In this document: positions 1 to 8,322 of the stretch, one piece after another | Numbering within the stretch: position 1 is the stretch's first letter | Layout of the letters: the number at the start of each line of letters is the position of its first letter | Assembly: GCA_963739435.1 (NCBI GenBank) | Contig: CAVUAN010000008.1 | Location: 1 to 64,000 of the forward strand | DNA from: CAVUAN01 sp963739435 | GTDB taxonomy: Bacteria; Acidobacteriota; Thermoanaerobaculia; UBA5066; Gp7-AA6 | Length of the DNA stretch: 64,000 nucleotides | Reading direction: 5' to 3' | Notes under the pieces: model-generated | The model's database searches: none | What the model saw: the letters and a program-made list of their open reading frames with translations, nothing else | What the model was told of the DNA's origin: nothing | Made by a program: the position numbers and the translations under genes

Positions 1-486
1 CTCTGGTTCTGGCAGATGTTCGATCACTCGCCCGTCGGGCGAAACGTCCGGCTCGGCACGCAGATGCGGGCCATGCTCGCAGAGCGGGTCTTCCGGAAGT
101 GCGGGAAGGGCGTCCGCATCTTCCACGAGGTGGAGCTCTCCTTCGGGTACAACCTGACGGTCGGCGACGGCGTGACGATCCACCGCAACGTCCTGATCGA
201 CGACCGCGGCGAGGTCATCATCGGTAACGACGCCTCGATCTCGGATTACGCCAACATCTACTCGCATTCCCATGCCGTCGAGGACATCCAGGGCGTCTCG
301 CTCCATAAGACGGTCATCGGCGACCGTGCCCGGATCACGTACCACTCGGTCATCCTCTCCGGTGTGGCGGTCGAGAAGGACGCCATCGTGGGCTCGATGG
401 GCGTGGCCTCGAAGCCCGTCCCGGCCGGCACGATCGTCGGCGGCATCCCCGCCAAGCCCATCGGTCAGAAGTCGGTCAAGGACTAG
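1..486 (+). CDS. Hexapeptide-repeat acyltransferase, 5' partial
   Basis: The frame is open to the first base of the window, so the true start lies upstream; the first internal ATG is at 16. About 160 residues are visible. They show the [LIV]-G-x4 periodicity of a left-handed beta-helix acyltransferase, and the tail reads VGGIPAKPIG, the usual end of maltose/galactoside O-acetyltransferase and serine acetyltransferase-like folds. Such enzymes move an acyl group, usually acetyl from acetyl-CoA, onto a sugar or amino-sugar hydroxyl. A role in surface polysaccharide decoration is a reasonable inference but the substrate cannot be read from the sequence. Confidence 0.8.
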   Translation, partial: LWFWQMFDHSPVGRNVRLGTQMRAMLAERVFRKCGKGVRIFHEVELSFGYNLTVGDGVTIHRNVLIDDRGEVIIGNDASISDYANIYSHSHAVEDIQGVSLHKTVIGDRARITYHSVILSGVAVEKDAIVGSMGVASKPVPAGTIVGGIPAKPIGQKSVKD

Positions 487-504
487 GCGGGCTGCGGCCG
501 AGGC

Positions 505-1159
505 ATGCCGGCCTTCGATTGCGTCGCCTTCGACCTGTACGGCACGCTTGCTCGACATCAGCGGCCTTTCGGAGCGCATGAAGCCGGTCGTCGGCGCGGA
601 CGCAGCCGCGATGCTCGGGCGCTGGCGAAAGGCCCAGGTCGAGAGGACCTGGGAGCTCAACCGCCGCGGCCTCTACGAGCCCTGGGATCGGGTGACGCTC
701 CATGCCCTCGAAGAGGTCGCTCCGAATCTGGCTGCCGGCGACCGCGAGCGGCTGGCGGACCTGTGGCGCACCGTTCCGGCTTATGGCGACGCCGGAGCGG
801 CTCTCGGTGCGATCCGTTCGGCGGGGGCGCGGCGGGCCGTGCTCTCGAATGGGACGCGCAGCATGATCGCGGCGGCGCTGGAGGCCGGCGGTCTCGAGGT
901 CGACAAGATCCTTTCCGCCGACGACGTCCGGGTCTACAAGACGGACCCCCGCGTCTACGCTCTCCTGGACGGCGAAGCCGCCCGCCGACGAACCCTGTTC
1001 GTCAGCAGCAACGGTTGGGACGCCGACGGGGCGCGGCGGGATGGCCGGACGGTCGCCTGGATCGACCGTGGCGGCGAGCCCCCGGCGACGCCCCCGGATT
1101 TCCGGCTGGCGTCGCTGTCCGAAGTCGCCGCACTTGTCCGAGGTTCCACCTTAAACTGA
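505..1159 (+). pseudogene. HAD-superfamily hydrolase, frameshifted
   Basis: From ATG 505 the protein begins with the HAD motif I (FDLYGTL, nucleophile Asp followed by the general acid position). About 15 codons in, the reading frame moves by +1 near 543-550 and continues as DISGLSERMK through SNGT (motif II) and KTDPRVY (motif III Lys) to SSNGWDADGA (motif IV) and the stop at 1159. The combined product, about 217 residues, resembles haloacid dehalogenase type II or related small phosphatases. One extra base explains the break and the rest is well conserved, so a sequence error is as likely as true decay. Confidence 0.7.
1152..1157 (+). promoter_or_regulatory. -10-like TAAACT 6 nt before recN start
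   Basis: TAAACT matches the sigma-70 -10 hexamer at four of six positions and ends 6 nt before the recN ATG. Transcription from it would start at or next to the start codon, giving a leaderless message. No convincing -35 is visible. Confidence 0.35.
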
Positions 1160-1163
1160 GGCG

Positions 1164-2831
1164 ATGCTCCGGCGGCTGACGGTCAAGAATCTCGCCATCG
1201 TCGAAGACCTCGCCCTCGAGCTTTCCGAGGGCTTGACGGTCATCACGGGAGAGACCGGCGCGGGCAAGTCGATCCTGGTGGACGCCCTGACTCTCGTCGC
1301 GGGCGGCCGGGGATCTTCCGATCTGGTGCGCAAGGGCGCCGAACGCCTCGTCGTCTCCGGCGAGTTCGACTCGGCCGCGCCCCTTCGGGGCATTCTTGCC
1401 GAAGCGGGCTTGCCGGCGGGAGAGACCATGCTGCTGCGCCGCGAGCTTTCACCGGACGGGCGCGGGCGGGCTTTTGTCGAAGATGAGCCCGCCTCGGTGA
1501 GGACCCTGGCGCGCCTGGGAGAGCTCCTCGTCGCTATCCATGGCCAGAACTCGGAGCTCGAGCTGGCGGACCCCGGCGCCCCTCTGGACCTGCTCGACGG
1601 ATTCGCGAAGGCCGAGGCGGAACGCGAGGCCGTGGCGGCTTCGGCCGCTGCCTGGAGCAAATCAAAGGCCGAGCTCGAAGAGATCGAGGCCTCGCAGCGG
1701 GACAGGGCGGCCAGGCTCGACTTGCTCGAGTTCCAGATCCGCGAGATCGAGTCGGTCAATCCGACGGAGAAGGAAGAGGGCGATCTGGCGGCCGAGCGGG
1801 GCCGCCTGTCCCACGCCGACAAGGTCCGGCTGGCCGGCGAGGCCGCCCTCATGGCCCTGTCGGAGGGCGAGGATTCGGCGGCCGACCGCCTGGGCGAGGC
1901 CGCAAGGGCCTTCACGGAGCTGACGGCAATCGATCCGCGCGAGGCGCAACACCTCGAAGAGGCCCTGGATCTGAAGGCCAGGATCACGGACCTCGCGGCG
2001 GCGGCGCGCGACGCAGCCGAGGGCATCGAGGCCGACCCCGACCGCCTGACCTCCATCGAGACCCGTCTCGACAAGATCGCGCGCCTCAAGAAGAAGTACG
2101 GGCCGACCGTGGCGGAAGTCCTGGCGCTTCTGGCGAAGGCCAGGGCCGGGCGAGACGAGCTCGGCGACCTCGAAGGCGCTCTCGATCGCCGCCAGAAGGC
2201 GGAGAGCTCGGCCCGGCTCGGGTACCGCGGGGCGGCTGCGGCGCTGACGGGCAAGCGCCAGGGAGCGGCCGGCCGGTTCTCGAACGCCGTGGAAAAGGAG
2301 CTGAAGGAGCTGGCGATGGAGAAGGCGCGGCTCCAGCTCAAGCTCCAACCGCTCCCGGAAGAGGGCCCCAGGTCCTCCGGGCAGGAGACGGCCGTGTTTC
2401 TCTTTGCGCCCAACCCGGGCGAGCCGGAAAAGCCGATCGAGAAGATCGCTTCGGGAGGCGAGCTCTCGCGTTTGCAGCTGGCCATCCGTTCGGTGGGCGT
2501 GGCCCGGAATCGAACGAAGCGCACGCTCGTCTTCGACGAAGTGGATGCCGGGATCGGAGGGCGCGTCGCGGAGGTCGTGGGGCGGAAGCTGCGCGAGCTG
2601 GCCGCCCGCGACCAGGTGCTCTGTGTCACACACGTGCCGCAGATCGCCGCTCTCGCGGACCGCCACTTTCTCGCCGAAAAGCGAGAGGTCAAGGGCCGAA
2701 CCATTGCGGCCGTGCGCGAGCTGTCGGGAAAGGAACGCGTGGCGGAGATCGCCCGGATGCTCGCCGGCGAGAAGGTGCCGGCGACCGCTCTCAAACACGC
2801 CGAGACGCTTCTCGCCGAGGCAGCTCGATGA
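1164..2831 (+). CDS. recN: DNA repair protein RecN
   Basis: SMC-like ATPase that acts in the cytoplasm at double-strand breaks with RecA. The 555-residue length fits the family. Walker A GETGAGKS lies at residues 29-36 and the N-terminal stretch (LTVKNLAIVEDL) is typical of RecN. A long charged coiled-coil region occupies the middle, followed by the ABC signature ASGGELS near 429 and Walker B LVFDEVDAGIGG near 455. The start ATG follows only a weak GAGG and a -10-like hexamer. The stop codon is followed directly by an AT-rich inverted repeat leading to the next gene. Confidence 0.95.
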   Translation: MLRRLTVKNLAIVEDLALELSEGLTVITGETGAGKSILVDALTLVAGGRGSSDLVRKGAERLVVSGEFDSAAPLRGILAEAGLPAGETMLLRRELSPDGRGRAFVEDEPASVRTLARLGELLVAIHGQNSELELADPGAPLDLLDGFAKAEAEREAVAASAAAWSKSKAELEEIEASQRDRAARLDLLEFQIREIESVNPTEKEEGDLAAERGRLSHADKVRLAGEAALMALSEGEDSAADRLGEAARAFTELTAIDPREAQHLEEALDLKARITDLAAAARDAAEGIEADPDRLTSIETRLDKIARLKKKYGPTVAEVLALLAKARAGRDELGDLEGALDRRQKAESSARLGYRGAAAALTGKRQGAAGRFSNAVEKELKELAMEKARLQLKLQPLPEEGPRSSGQETAVFLFAPNPGEPEKPIEKIASGGELSRLQLAIRSVGVARNRTKRTLVFDEVDAGIGGRVAEVVGRKLRELAARDQVLCVTHVPQIAALADRHFLAEKREVKGRTIAAVRELSGKERVAEIARMLAGEKVPATALKHAETLLAEAAR

Positions 2832-2837
2832 GAGAGG

Positions 2838-2932
2838 ATTGATTCATTTGTTGATCGATTCATTGGTTGATTGTGGCTCGCCCGCTCAATCGGTCCAGCC
2901 GGTCAATGATTCAATGAATCAATGAACCAATC
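2838..2932 (+). repeat. Stop-to-start AT-rich inverted repeat, copy 1
   Basis: Left arm 2838-2873 is made of GATTCATTTGTTGAT-type units, and right arm 2903-2932 of the complementary AATGAATCAATGAACC-type units, separated by about 30 GC-rich bases. The arms can pair. The element fills the recN/thiF-like gap, and its right arm contains the ATG and first codons (Met-Asn-Gln) of the downstream gene. Copies 2 and 3 are at 45122-45204 (minus) and 54788-54868. Confidence 0.8.
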
Positions 2933-3956
2933 TTCTCTCGACCGCCACTCACGTTCGACCCTGTTCGCTGGAATTGGTGAACGGGGCCAGGAGCGCATTT
3001 CGCATTTCTCGATCGCGTTCGTGGGTATCGGGGCCGTCGGCGCGACCGCGGCGGAGTCGGCGGTGAGGGCGGGCGTCGGGCGGATCACGCTGATCGACCG
3101 GGACGTCGTGGAAGAGTCGAACCTCGCCAGGCAGTTTCTCTTCGATGCCGCCGACGCGGCCGAGGGCGCGCCCAAGGCGGACGCCGCGGCCCAAAGGCTG
3201 CGCGAGATCGATCCCGGCGCGAACGTCTCGGGCGTCGTCACGGACCTCGACCACCGCAACGCCCGCGAGCTGCTCGCCGGCCACGACCTCGTCTTCGATT
3301 CCTCCGACAACTTCGAGACGCGGCTGCTCGTCTCGGACGCCGCCCGATCCCTCGGCCTGCGCTCGATCTATGCAGCCTGCGTCGCGGCGGAGGGCCTCGT
3401 GGCCGTCTCCGTGCCGGGAGCGACGCCCTGCCTGCGTTGCTACCTCGAATCCCTTCCGCCCGCCGGCTCTGGTCCCACGTGCGACACGGCCGGGGTCGTG
3501 CCGACGCTGCCGCCTCTCGTGGCCTCGATCGGCATGACCGAGGCTCTGCGGCTGGCCGTGGGCGAGGCGCCGGCTCCGGGCATCGTCGCGATCGATGCCT
3601 GGGAGGGTGGCTTTCGCTCCCGACGCCTGTTTTCAGAGGCGAAACCCCGGGCCGCGTGCCCCGTGTGCTCGGGCGCGCGCTATCCGGCCCTCGAAGGCGA
3701 AGGGGCCTCCGAGGTGGTCAAGCTCTGCGGCCGCAACTCCGTGCAGGTTTCGCCGGCGCGCCGCGAGCGGCCCGATTTCGATTCTCTCGAGGCGCGCCTC
3801 AACCGCATGGGCCGCACGCGCCGTTCGCCGCACCTCCTCTCGGCCGACGTCGAGGGCGTGAGCCTGACGGTGTTCGCGGACGGACGCTGTGTCGTGCGGG
3901 GCACGGGCGACCCCGCGCGGGCCCGGGCTTTGTACGAGAGGTACATCGGGCGATGA
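2922..3956 (+). CDS. ThiF/MoeB/HesA-family E1-like adenylyltransferase
   Basis: The 344-residue protein has the ubiquitin-activating-type Rossmann motif GIGAVG at 35-40, the conserved RQF near 69, and an aspartate in the DSSDNFETR stretch. Enzymes of this family adenylate the C-terminal Gly-Gly of a small sulfur carrier (ThiS or MoaD) and pass it on for thiamine, molybdopterin or tRNA thiolation. CxxC pairs near 170/173 and 246/249 should bind zinc, and PTCDTAG near 187 carries the position of the catalytic cysteine. A C-terminal extension of about 90 residues follows the zinc site. No carrier protein gene is in the window, so the pathway is unassigned. Its first codons lie in repeat copy 1. 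Confidence 0.85.
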   Translation: MNQSSLDRHSRSTLFAGIGERGQERISHFSIAFVGIGAVGATAAESAVRAGVGRITLIDRDVVEESNLARQFLFDAADAAEGAPKADAAAQRLREIDPGANVSGVVTDLDHRNARELLAGHDLVFDSSDNFETRLLVSDAARSLGLRSIYAACVAAEGLVAVSVPGATPCLRCYLESLPPAGSGPTCDTAGVVPTLPPLVASIGMTEALRLAVGEAPAPGIVAIDAWEGGFRSRRLFSEAKPRAACPVCSGARYPALEGEGASEVVKLCGRNSVQVSPARRERPDFDSLEARLNRMGRTRRSPHLLSADVEGVSLTVFADGRCVVRGTGDPARARALYERYIGR

Positions 3957-4555
3957 GGCGCATTTCGATCGCCGATCTGAATGCCTCGGCCGCGGAGCTG
4001 ACGGACCTTCGCGCTCTTCTGGCAGCCGGCGGCGTGGCGGCCATCCCGACGGAGACGTTCTATGGTCTGGCCGCAAACCCGAAGAGCGAGGGGGGTGTCG
4101 AGCGCGTTTTCCAGGCCAAGAGCAGGGACACAGGAAGTCCCCTGCCGGTGCTCTTCGGCGCTCGGGACCAGCTCGAGCACCTCGGCGTGTCGGCGCCCGG
4201 CGAGCTGCTCGACCGATTCTTCCAGGTCTGGCCGGCGCCGCTGACGGTCGTGTTGCCGATCGAGCGCCCGATCGCGGCCTCGCGCGGCCGCTCGACGCTC
4301 GCGGTGAGGATGCCCGGCTCGCGCTCTCTCATCCTGTTGCTCGAATCGATCGGAGCCGTGACGGGCACCAGCGCCAACTTTGCCGGCGAGCCGCCCCTCG
4401 ACGACCCGGACGCCGTGGCCACGGTCTTTGAAGGCCGGCTCGATCTCCTCGTGGACGGGGGAAGAACGCCGGGGAACCTGGCGACCACACTGCTCGACGC
4501 CACGGTGGAGCCGCCGGTCGTGCTGCGCGAGGGATCGCATCGCTGGACGGGTTAG
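3953..4555 (+). CDS. Threonylcarbamoyl-AMP synthase, YrdC/Sua5 family
   Basis: Makes threonylcarbamoyl-AMP from threonine, bicarbonate and ATP for t6A37 modification of ANN-decoding tRNAs. The 200-residue length matches single-domain YrdC/TsaC. Family motifs seen are the IPTETFYGLAANP stretch near the N terminus, the KSRD element and VTGTSANFAGEP in the second half. The ATG overlaps the stop of the upstream ThiF-like gene (ATGA), implying coupled translation. The partner tsaE is 22 kb away in the same window. Confidence 0.9.
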   Translation: MRRISIADLNASAAELTDLRALLAAGGVAAIPTETFYGLAANPKSEGGVERVFQAKSRDTGSPLPVLFGARDQLEHLGVSAPGELLDRFFQVWPAPLTVVLPIERPIAASRGRSTLAVRMPGSRSLILLLESIGAVTGTSANFAGEPPLDDPDAVATVFEGRLDLLVDGGRTPGNLATTLLDATVEPPVVLREGSHRWTG

Positions 4556-4580
4556 GCCGACGACACCGCAACACGCTCCT

Positions 4581-4593
4581 TTGGACTTTGGAC
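4581..4593 (-). repeat. Two-unit AGTCCAA-type heptamer array
   Basis: Read on the minus strand the segment is GTCCAAAGTCCAA, two units of the heptamer found also at 12857-12884 and 17430-17457. It sits in the 66-bp gap between the yrdC-like gene and the gamma-carbonic anhydrase gene. Confidence 0.6.
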
Positions 4594-4605
4594 GCTCCGG
4601 CAATG

Positions 4606-4611
4606 TAAATT
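4606..4611 (+). promoter_or_regulatory. -10-like TAAATT 10 nt before start
   Basis: TAAATT ends 10 nt before the ATG at 4622, in a short AT-rich patch of an otherwise GC-rich region. It could drive a nearly leaderless transcript of the carbonic anhydrase-like gene. No -35 stands out. Confidence 0.3.
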
Positions 4612-4621
4612 CTCAGATTCA

Positions 4622-5155
4622 ATGGGCTTAGTGAAGTCTTACGGGGGCAAGATGCCCGTCCTCGGCGAGAGGGTCTATCTCGCCGAGACGGCCGCCGTCA
4701 TCGGCGACGTGGAGCTCGGCGACGACGTCTCCATCTGGTACAACGCTGTCGTCCGCGGCGACTGCAACTTCATCCGCATCGGGCCGCGCTCGAACATCCA
4801 GGACAACTGCGCGATCCACGTGACGGTCGAGACGAACCCGACCATCCTGGAGGAAGAGGTGACCCTCGGCCACGGCGCGATCGTGCACGGCGCCACGGTG
4901 CGGAGGGGTGCTTTGATCGGCATCCGCGCCACCGTGATGGATGGCGCCGACATCGGCGCATCCGCCTTCATCGGGGCGGGCTCCCTGGTCACGCCGCGCG
5001 TCAAGGTCCCGGCACGGACGCTCTGGCTCGGGTCCCCGGCGCGCCAGGTCCGGGTGCTGTCCGACGCGGAGGTCGAGAACCTCAGGCACTTCCACTTGAA
5101 CTACCTCGGCTACAAAGAGGAGTACTTCAAGGTCGACGGGAAGTGGGCGCGATGA
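4622..5155 (+). CDS. Gamma-carbonic anhydrase family protein
   Basis: A 177-residue left-handed beta-helix protein of the YrdA/PaaY/Cam type. The three zinc-ligand histidines expected of the family are at 66 (CAIHVT), 84 and 89 (LGHGAIVHG), and RGD appears at 45-47. Members bind a metal at trimer interfaces; some hydrate CO2, while many have no demonstrated activity. The C terminus (NYLGYKEEYFK) is typical of the group. The stop overlaps the start of hisS by the ATGA arrangement, suggesting coupling rather than shared function. Confidence 0.88.
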   Translation: MGLVKSYGGKMPVLGERVYLAETAAVIGDVELGDDVSIWYNAVVRGDCNFIRIGPRSNIQDNCAIHVTVETNPTILEEEVTLGHGAIVHGATVRRGALIGIRATVMDGADIGASAFIGAGSLVTPRVKVPARTLWLGSPARQVRVLSDAEVENLRHFHLNYLGYKEEYFKVDGKWAR

Positions 5156-6450
5156 GCGGAAAGCTGCGCGCGCCCAAGGGAACGCGGGATCTCCTTCCCC
5201 CGGAGAGCGAGCGGTTTGCCGCCGCCGAGCGGATCGCAGGAGACGTGTTCAGCTCCTTCGGCTATGCGGAAATCCGCACACCGACCTTTGAGAACACGGA
5301 ACTCTTTGCCCGCTCAGTCGGGGAGACGACCGACATCGTCCACAAGGAGATGTACACGTTCCCGGACCGCAAGGGCCGATCCCTCACTCTTCGGCCTGAA
5401 AACACGGCGGGCGTCGTCCGCGCCTTGATTGAGAACGGCCTTCAGGACCTGCCGAAGCCGATTCGGCTCTGGTACTGCGGTTCTCAGTTCCGTTACGAGC
5501 AGCCGCAAGCGGGGCGTTTTCGGGAGTTCCGCCAGATCGGCGCCGAGATCGTGGGCGTTCCGTCTGTAGCGGCCGACGCCGAGCTGCTTGGCATGCTTTT
5601 TCTTTTTCTGCGCCGCTTGGGTTTTGCAGGGTTGCGCGCCAGGATCAACTGCGTCCCCTCTGGCAGCGCGCGAGAGGCTTTTTCGCAGGCACTTCGCGAT
5701 TACCTCCGGCCTCATGCCGGCGGGCTTGGGCCAGACGATCGGCGCCGACTTGACGAAAACCCGCTCCGCCTATTCGACTCCAAGAATCCGGAGATGGCCG
5801 CGCTCTTAAAGGATGCGCCCAAGACCCTCGACTTCCTGGACGATCGATCTCGAGAGCATCACGAAGAGCTGAAGAGACTGCTACCGCTTGGCGGTGTCGA
5901 CTTTTATGAGGATGTCTCGCTGGTTCGGGGCCTGGACTATTACTCGTTGACCGTATTCGAGGTCACGTCCAGCTCGCTCGGAGCGCAGGATGCCTTGCTC
6001 GGTGGCGGAAGATACGACGGTCTATTCTCGGAACTTGGTGGTCCGCCATTGTCGGCGGTCGGTTTTTCCATTGGCGAAGACCGCCTGGTACATGCCATGC
6101 CGGGCGATGTTCGACCCCTGAGGCCGATCATCTTTGTCATCCCGGATTCGCAGCGCGAATTTCTCTATGCTCTCGGTGTTTCGAACGAGGTGAGGGCTTG
6201 CCTCAAGAATGCAGTCGTCGAAACGGATCTCACGGGGCGGGGGCTGCTCAAGGGCATTGCGCGGGCGGCGCTCGTGCTCACTGATCCCTCGCGATATGCA
6301 TTCGGAGTGAGTGGCGTGCGTGTGGTCCTCCTTGGATCCCGTGAGAGTGACGAAGATACTGTCACGATCAAGGACCTTGGTAGCCGACAGCAGGAGACCT
6401 TTCCTCGTCGGGAACTGGCTGAGCGCCTCGGTGCGGCGAGGGAGAGATGA
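5152..6450 (+). CDS. hisS: Histidyl-tRNA synthetase
   Basis: Class II aminoacyl-tRNA synthetase charging tRNA-His. The ATG at 5152 is preferred over an in-frame GTG at 5143 because it forms an ATGA overlap with the gene before it and puts the conserved APKGTRDLLPPES at the N terminus. Class II motif 2 (FRYEQPQAGRFREFRQ) and the histidine-specific LVRGLDYYSLTVFEV are present, and a C-terminal anticodon-binding region follows. The 432-residue length is normal. The 3' third has noticeably more relaxed third-position GC than its neighbours. The stop overlaps the aspS start. Confidence 0.95.
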   Translation: MSGKLRAPKGTRDLLPPESERFAAAERIAGDVFSSFGYAEIRTPTFENTELFARSVGETTDIVHKEMYTFPDRKGRSLTLRPENTAGVVRALIENGLQDLPKPIRLWYCGSQFRYEQPQAGRFREFRQIGAEIVGVPSVAADAELLGMLFLFLRRLGFAGLRARINCVPSGSAREAFSQALRDYLRPHAGGLGPDDRRRLDENPLRLFDSKNPEMAALLKDAPKTLDFLDDRSREHHEELKRLLPLGGVDFYEDVSLVRGLDYYSLTVFEVTSSSLGAQDALLGGGRYDGLFSELGGPPLSAVGFSIGEDRLVHAMPGDVRPLRPIIFVIPDSQREFLYALGVSNEVRACLKNAVVETDLTGRGLLKGIARAALVLTDPSRYAFGVSGVRVVLLGSRESDEDTVTIKDLGSRQQETFPRRELAERLGAARER

Positions 6451-8201
6451 AGCGCCAGCCGGCAGGGGAGCTGCGCGCGCCGGATGCCGGCCGCAAGGTG
6501 GTTCTCAAGGGCTGGGTCGGCAGGCGGCGCGACCTCGGGGAGCTGATCTTCCTGACGGTGCGGGACCGCAGCGGCACCGTGCAGGCGGTCTTCGACAAGG
6601 CACGCTGCCCGGCGGAAGCCGTCGAAGCGGCCTCGCAGGCGCGCAGCGAGGATGTCGTGGCAATCGAGGGAGAGGTCGTCCTGCGCGGCGAGGGCCAGGC
6701 GAGCAAGGCCTCGGTGACGGGCGAGATCGAAGTCGTCGCCTCGAAGCTCGAGTTTCTCGCTCGCTCGGAGACGACGCCCTTCGTGATCGAGGACCGAACG
6801 AACGCGACCGAGGAGCTGCGTCTCCAGTACCGATACCTCGACCTGCGCCGTCCGGCCATGCAGAAGAACATGATGCTGCGCGACGAGATCGCGTTTCGCA
6901 TCCGGAAGGTCCTGCACGAGCGGGGCTTCGTCGAGGTCGAGACACCCATGCTCACCCGCTCGACGCCCGAGGGCGCCCGCGACTTCCTCGTGCCGTCGCG
7001 CCAGCACGGCGGCCGGTTCTACGCCCTCCCGCAGTCACCCCAGATCTTCAAGCAGCTCCTGATGGTGGCCGGCTTCGAGAGGTACTTCCAGATCGCCCGC
7101 TGCTTCCGCGACGAGGACCTGCGGGCCGACCGGCAGTTCGAGTTCACGCAGATCGACCTCGAGATGTCGTTTCCCACCGAGGACGACGTCTTCGAGGCGG
7201 TGGAAGCCTTCCTCGCCGAGGCCTATGCCGCCATCGGCGTGGAAGCCTCGCGGCCGTTTCCGCGCCTGACGTACCGGGAAGCGCTCGACACCTACGGAAC
7301 CGACCGGCCCGACCTGCGCTTTGGCCTGCCGCTGTGCGATCTGTCGGCCGCGTGCGCGGGCAGCGGCTTTGCCCCGATGGAGGCGGCGCTTTCTTCAGGC
7401 GGCGCCGTGCGCGGCCTGCGGGTGCCGGCCGGGGCGGGCTTCTCGCGCAAGAAGCTCGACGATCTGGCCGAGGAGGCGAAGAAGCAGGGGGCGGCCGGCC
7501 TCGTCTGGTTCAAGCGCGCTGCCGGCGAGGTGACCTCCCCGGCGAAGAAGGGCATGGCACCGGAGGTCCTGGACCGCGTTCTATCGGCGGCCGCGCTCGA
7601 GGAGGGAGACCTGCTCCTCCTGGTGGCTGGCGGCCGCGACGTTTCCGCGTCGGCCCTCGGAGCTCTGCGGCTCGCCGTTGCGAAGGAGCAGGGTCTCCTC
7701 GACGCTACCAAATGGGCCTTCTGCTGGGTGACCGAGTTTCCGCTCGTCGGGCGCGACGGCGCCTCGGGCCCCTGGTATCCCATGAATCATCCCTTCACGT
7801 CCCCGCGCGAGGAGGACCTGCCGCTGCTCGAGACGGACCCCGGCCGGGTTCGGGCGCGCGCCTACGACATCGTGTTGAACGGCTGGGAGCTCGGGTCGGG
7901 CTCGATCCGCATCCACCGGGCCGACATCCAGGAGCGCGTCTTCCGCCTGCTCGGCATCTCGGCCGAGCAGGGGCGTCACCGCTTCGGGTTCCTGCTCGAC
8001 GCTTTCCGCTACGGCGCGCCGCCGCATGGCGGCATCGCCCTGGGCCTGGACCGCATCTGCGCGCTGGCTGCGGGCGCGACCTCGATCCGCGACGTCATCG
8101 CGTTCCCGAAGACGACCTCCGGGCTCGACCTCATGATGAGCGCTCCATCCGATGTCGAGGATGAGCAGCTGAAGGACCTGGGGATCAAGCGGATGGAATA
8201 G
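6447..8201 (+). CDS. aspS: Aspartyl-tRNA synthetase
   Basis: A 584-residue bacterial-type AspRS. It has an N-terminal OB-fold anticodon-binding domain, a class II catalytic core (RYFQIARCFRDEDLRADRQ and GLDRICAL motifs) and the bacterial GAD insertion between about residues 285 and 410. It attaches aspartate to tRNA-Asp. Whether it also charges tRNA-Asn cannot be decided, since no AsnRS or GatCAB gene is in view. The start ATG overlaps the hisS stop, so the two synthetases are probably cotranscribed. Confidence 0.96.
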   Translation: MKRQPAGELRAPDAGRKVVLKGWVGRRRDLGELIFLTVRDRSGTVQAVFDKARCPAEAVEAASQARSEDVVAIEGEVVLRGEGQASKASVTGEIEVVASKLEFLARSETTPFVIEDRTNATEELRLQYRYLDLRRPAMQKNMMLRDEIAFRIRKVLHERGFVEVETPMLTRSTPEGARDFLVPSRQHGGRFYALPQSPQIFKQLLMVAGFERYFQIARCFRDEDLRADRQFEFTQIDLEMSFPTEDDVFEAVEAFLAEAYAAIGVEASRPFPRLTYREALDTYGTDRPDLRFGLPLCDLSAACAGSGFAPMEAALSSGGAVRGLRVPAGAGFSRKKLDDLAEEAKKQGAAGLVWFKRAAGEVTSPAKKGMAPEVLDRVLSAAALEEGDLLLLVAGGRDVSASALGALRLAVAKEQGLLDATKWAFCWVTEFPLVGRDGASGPWYPMNHPFTSPREEDLPLLETDPGRVRARAYDIVLNGWELGSGSIRIHRADIQERVFRLLGISAEQGRHRFGFLLDAFRYGAPPHGGIALGLDRICALAAGATSIRDVIAFPKTTSGLDLMMSAPSDVEDEQLKDLGIKRME

Positions 8202-8202
8202 G

Positions 8203-8315
8203 TCCCCTCTCCCACTGGGAGAGGGTTAGGGTGAGGGGAAAACAGATGCCGAAAAGTCGACAGAATCGGCGCCGGTTAGCCCCTCACCCCGTCCCTCTCC
8301 CGGGGGGAGAGGGGG
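8203..8315 (+). repeat. REP-like double hairpin
   Basis: Two palindromes of the CCCTCTCC/GGAGAGGG type (8205-8225 and 8293-8313) flank inner arms GGGTGAGGGG (8229-8238) and CCCCTCACCC (about 8280-8290) that pair with one another. The arrangement resembles a bacterial interspersed mosaic element made of two inverted REP units. Its right edge (GGGGGAGAG) also lies where the Shine-Dalgarno sequence of aroB is expected. Confidence 0.75.
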
Positions 8316-8322
8316 AGAGCCT

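Noticed and set aside
1151..2863. Long minus-strand ORF of 570 codons opposite recN, and similar long antisense ORFs opposite secA, hppA and others
   Set aside because: They are Arg/Ser/Pro-rich, lack motifs and mirror well-supported genes. Long antisense frames are expected at this GC content.
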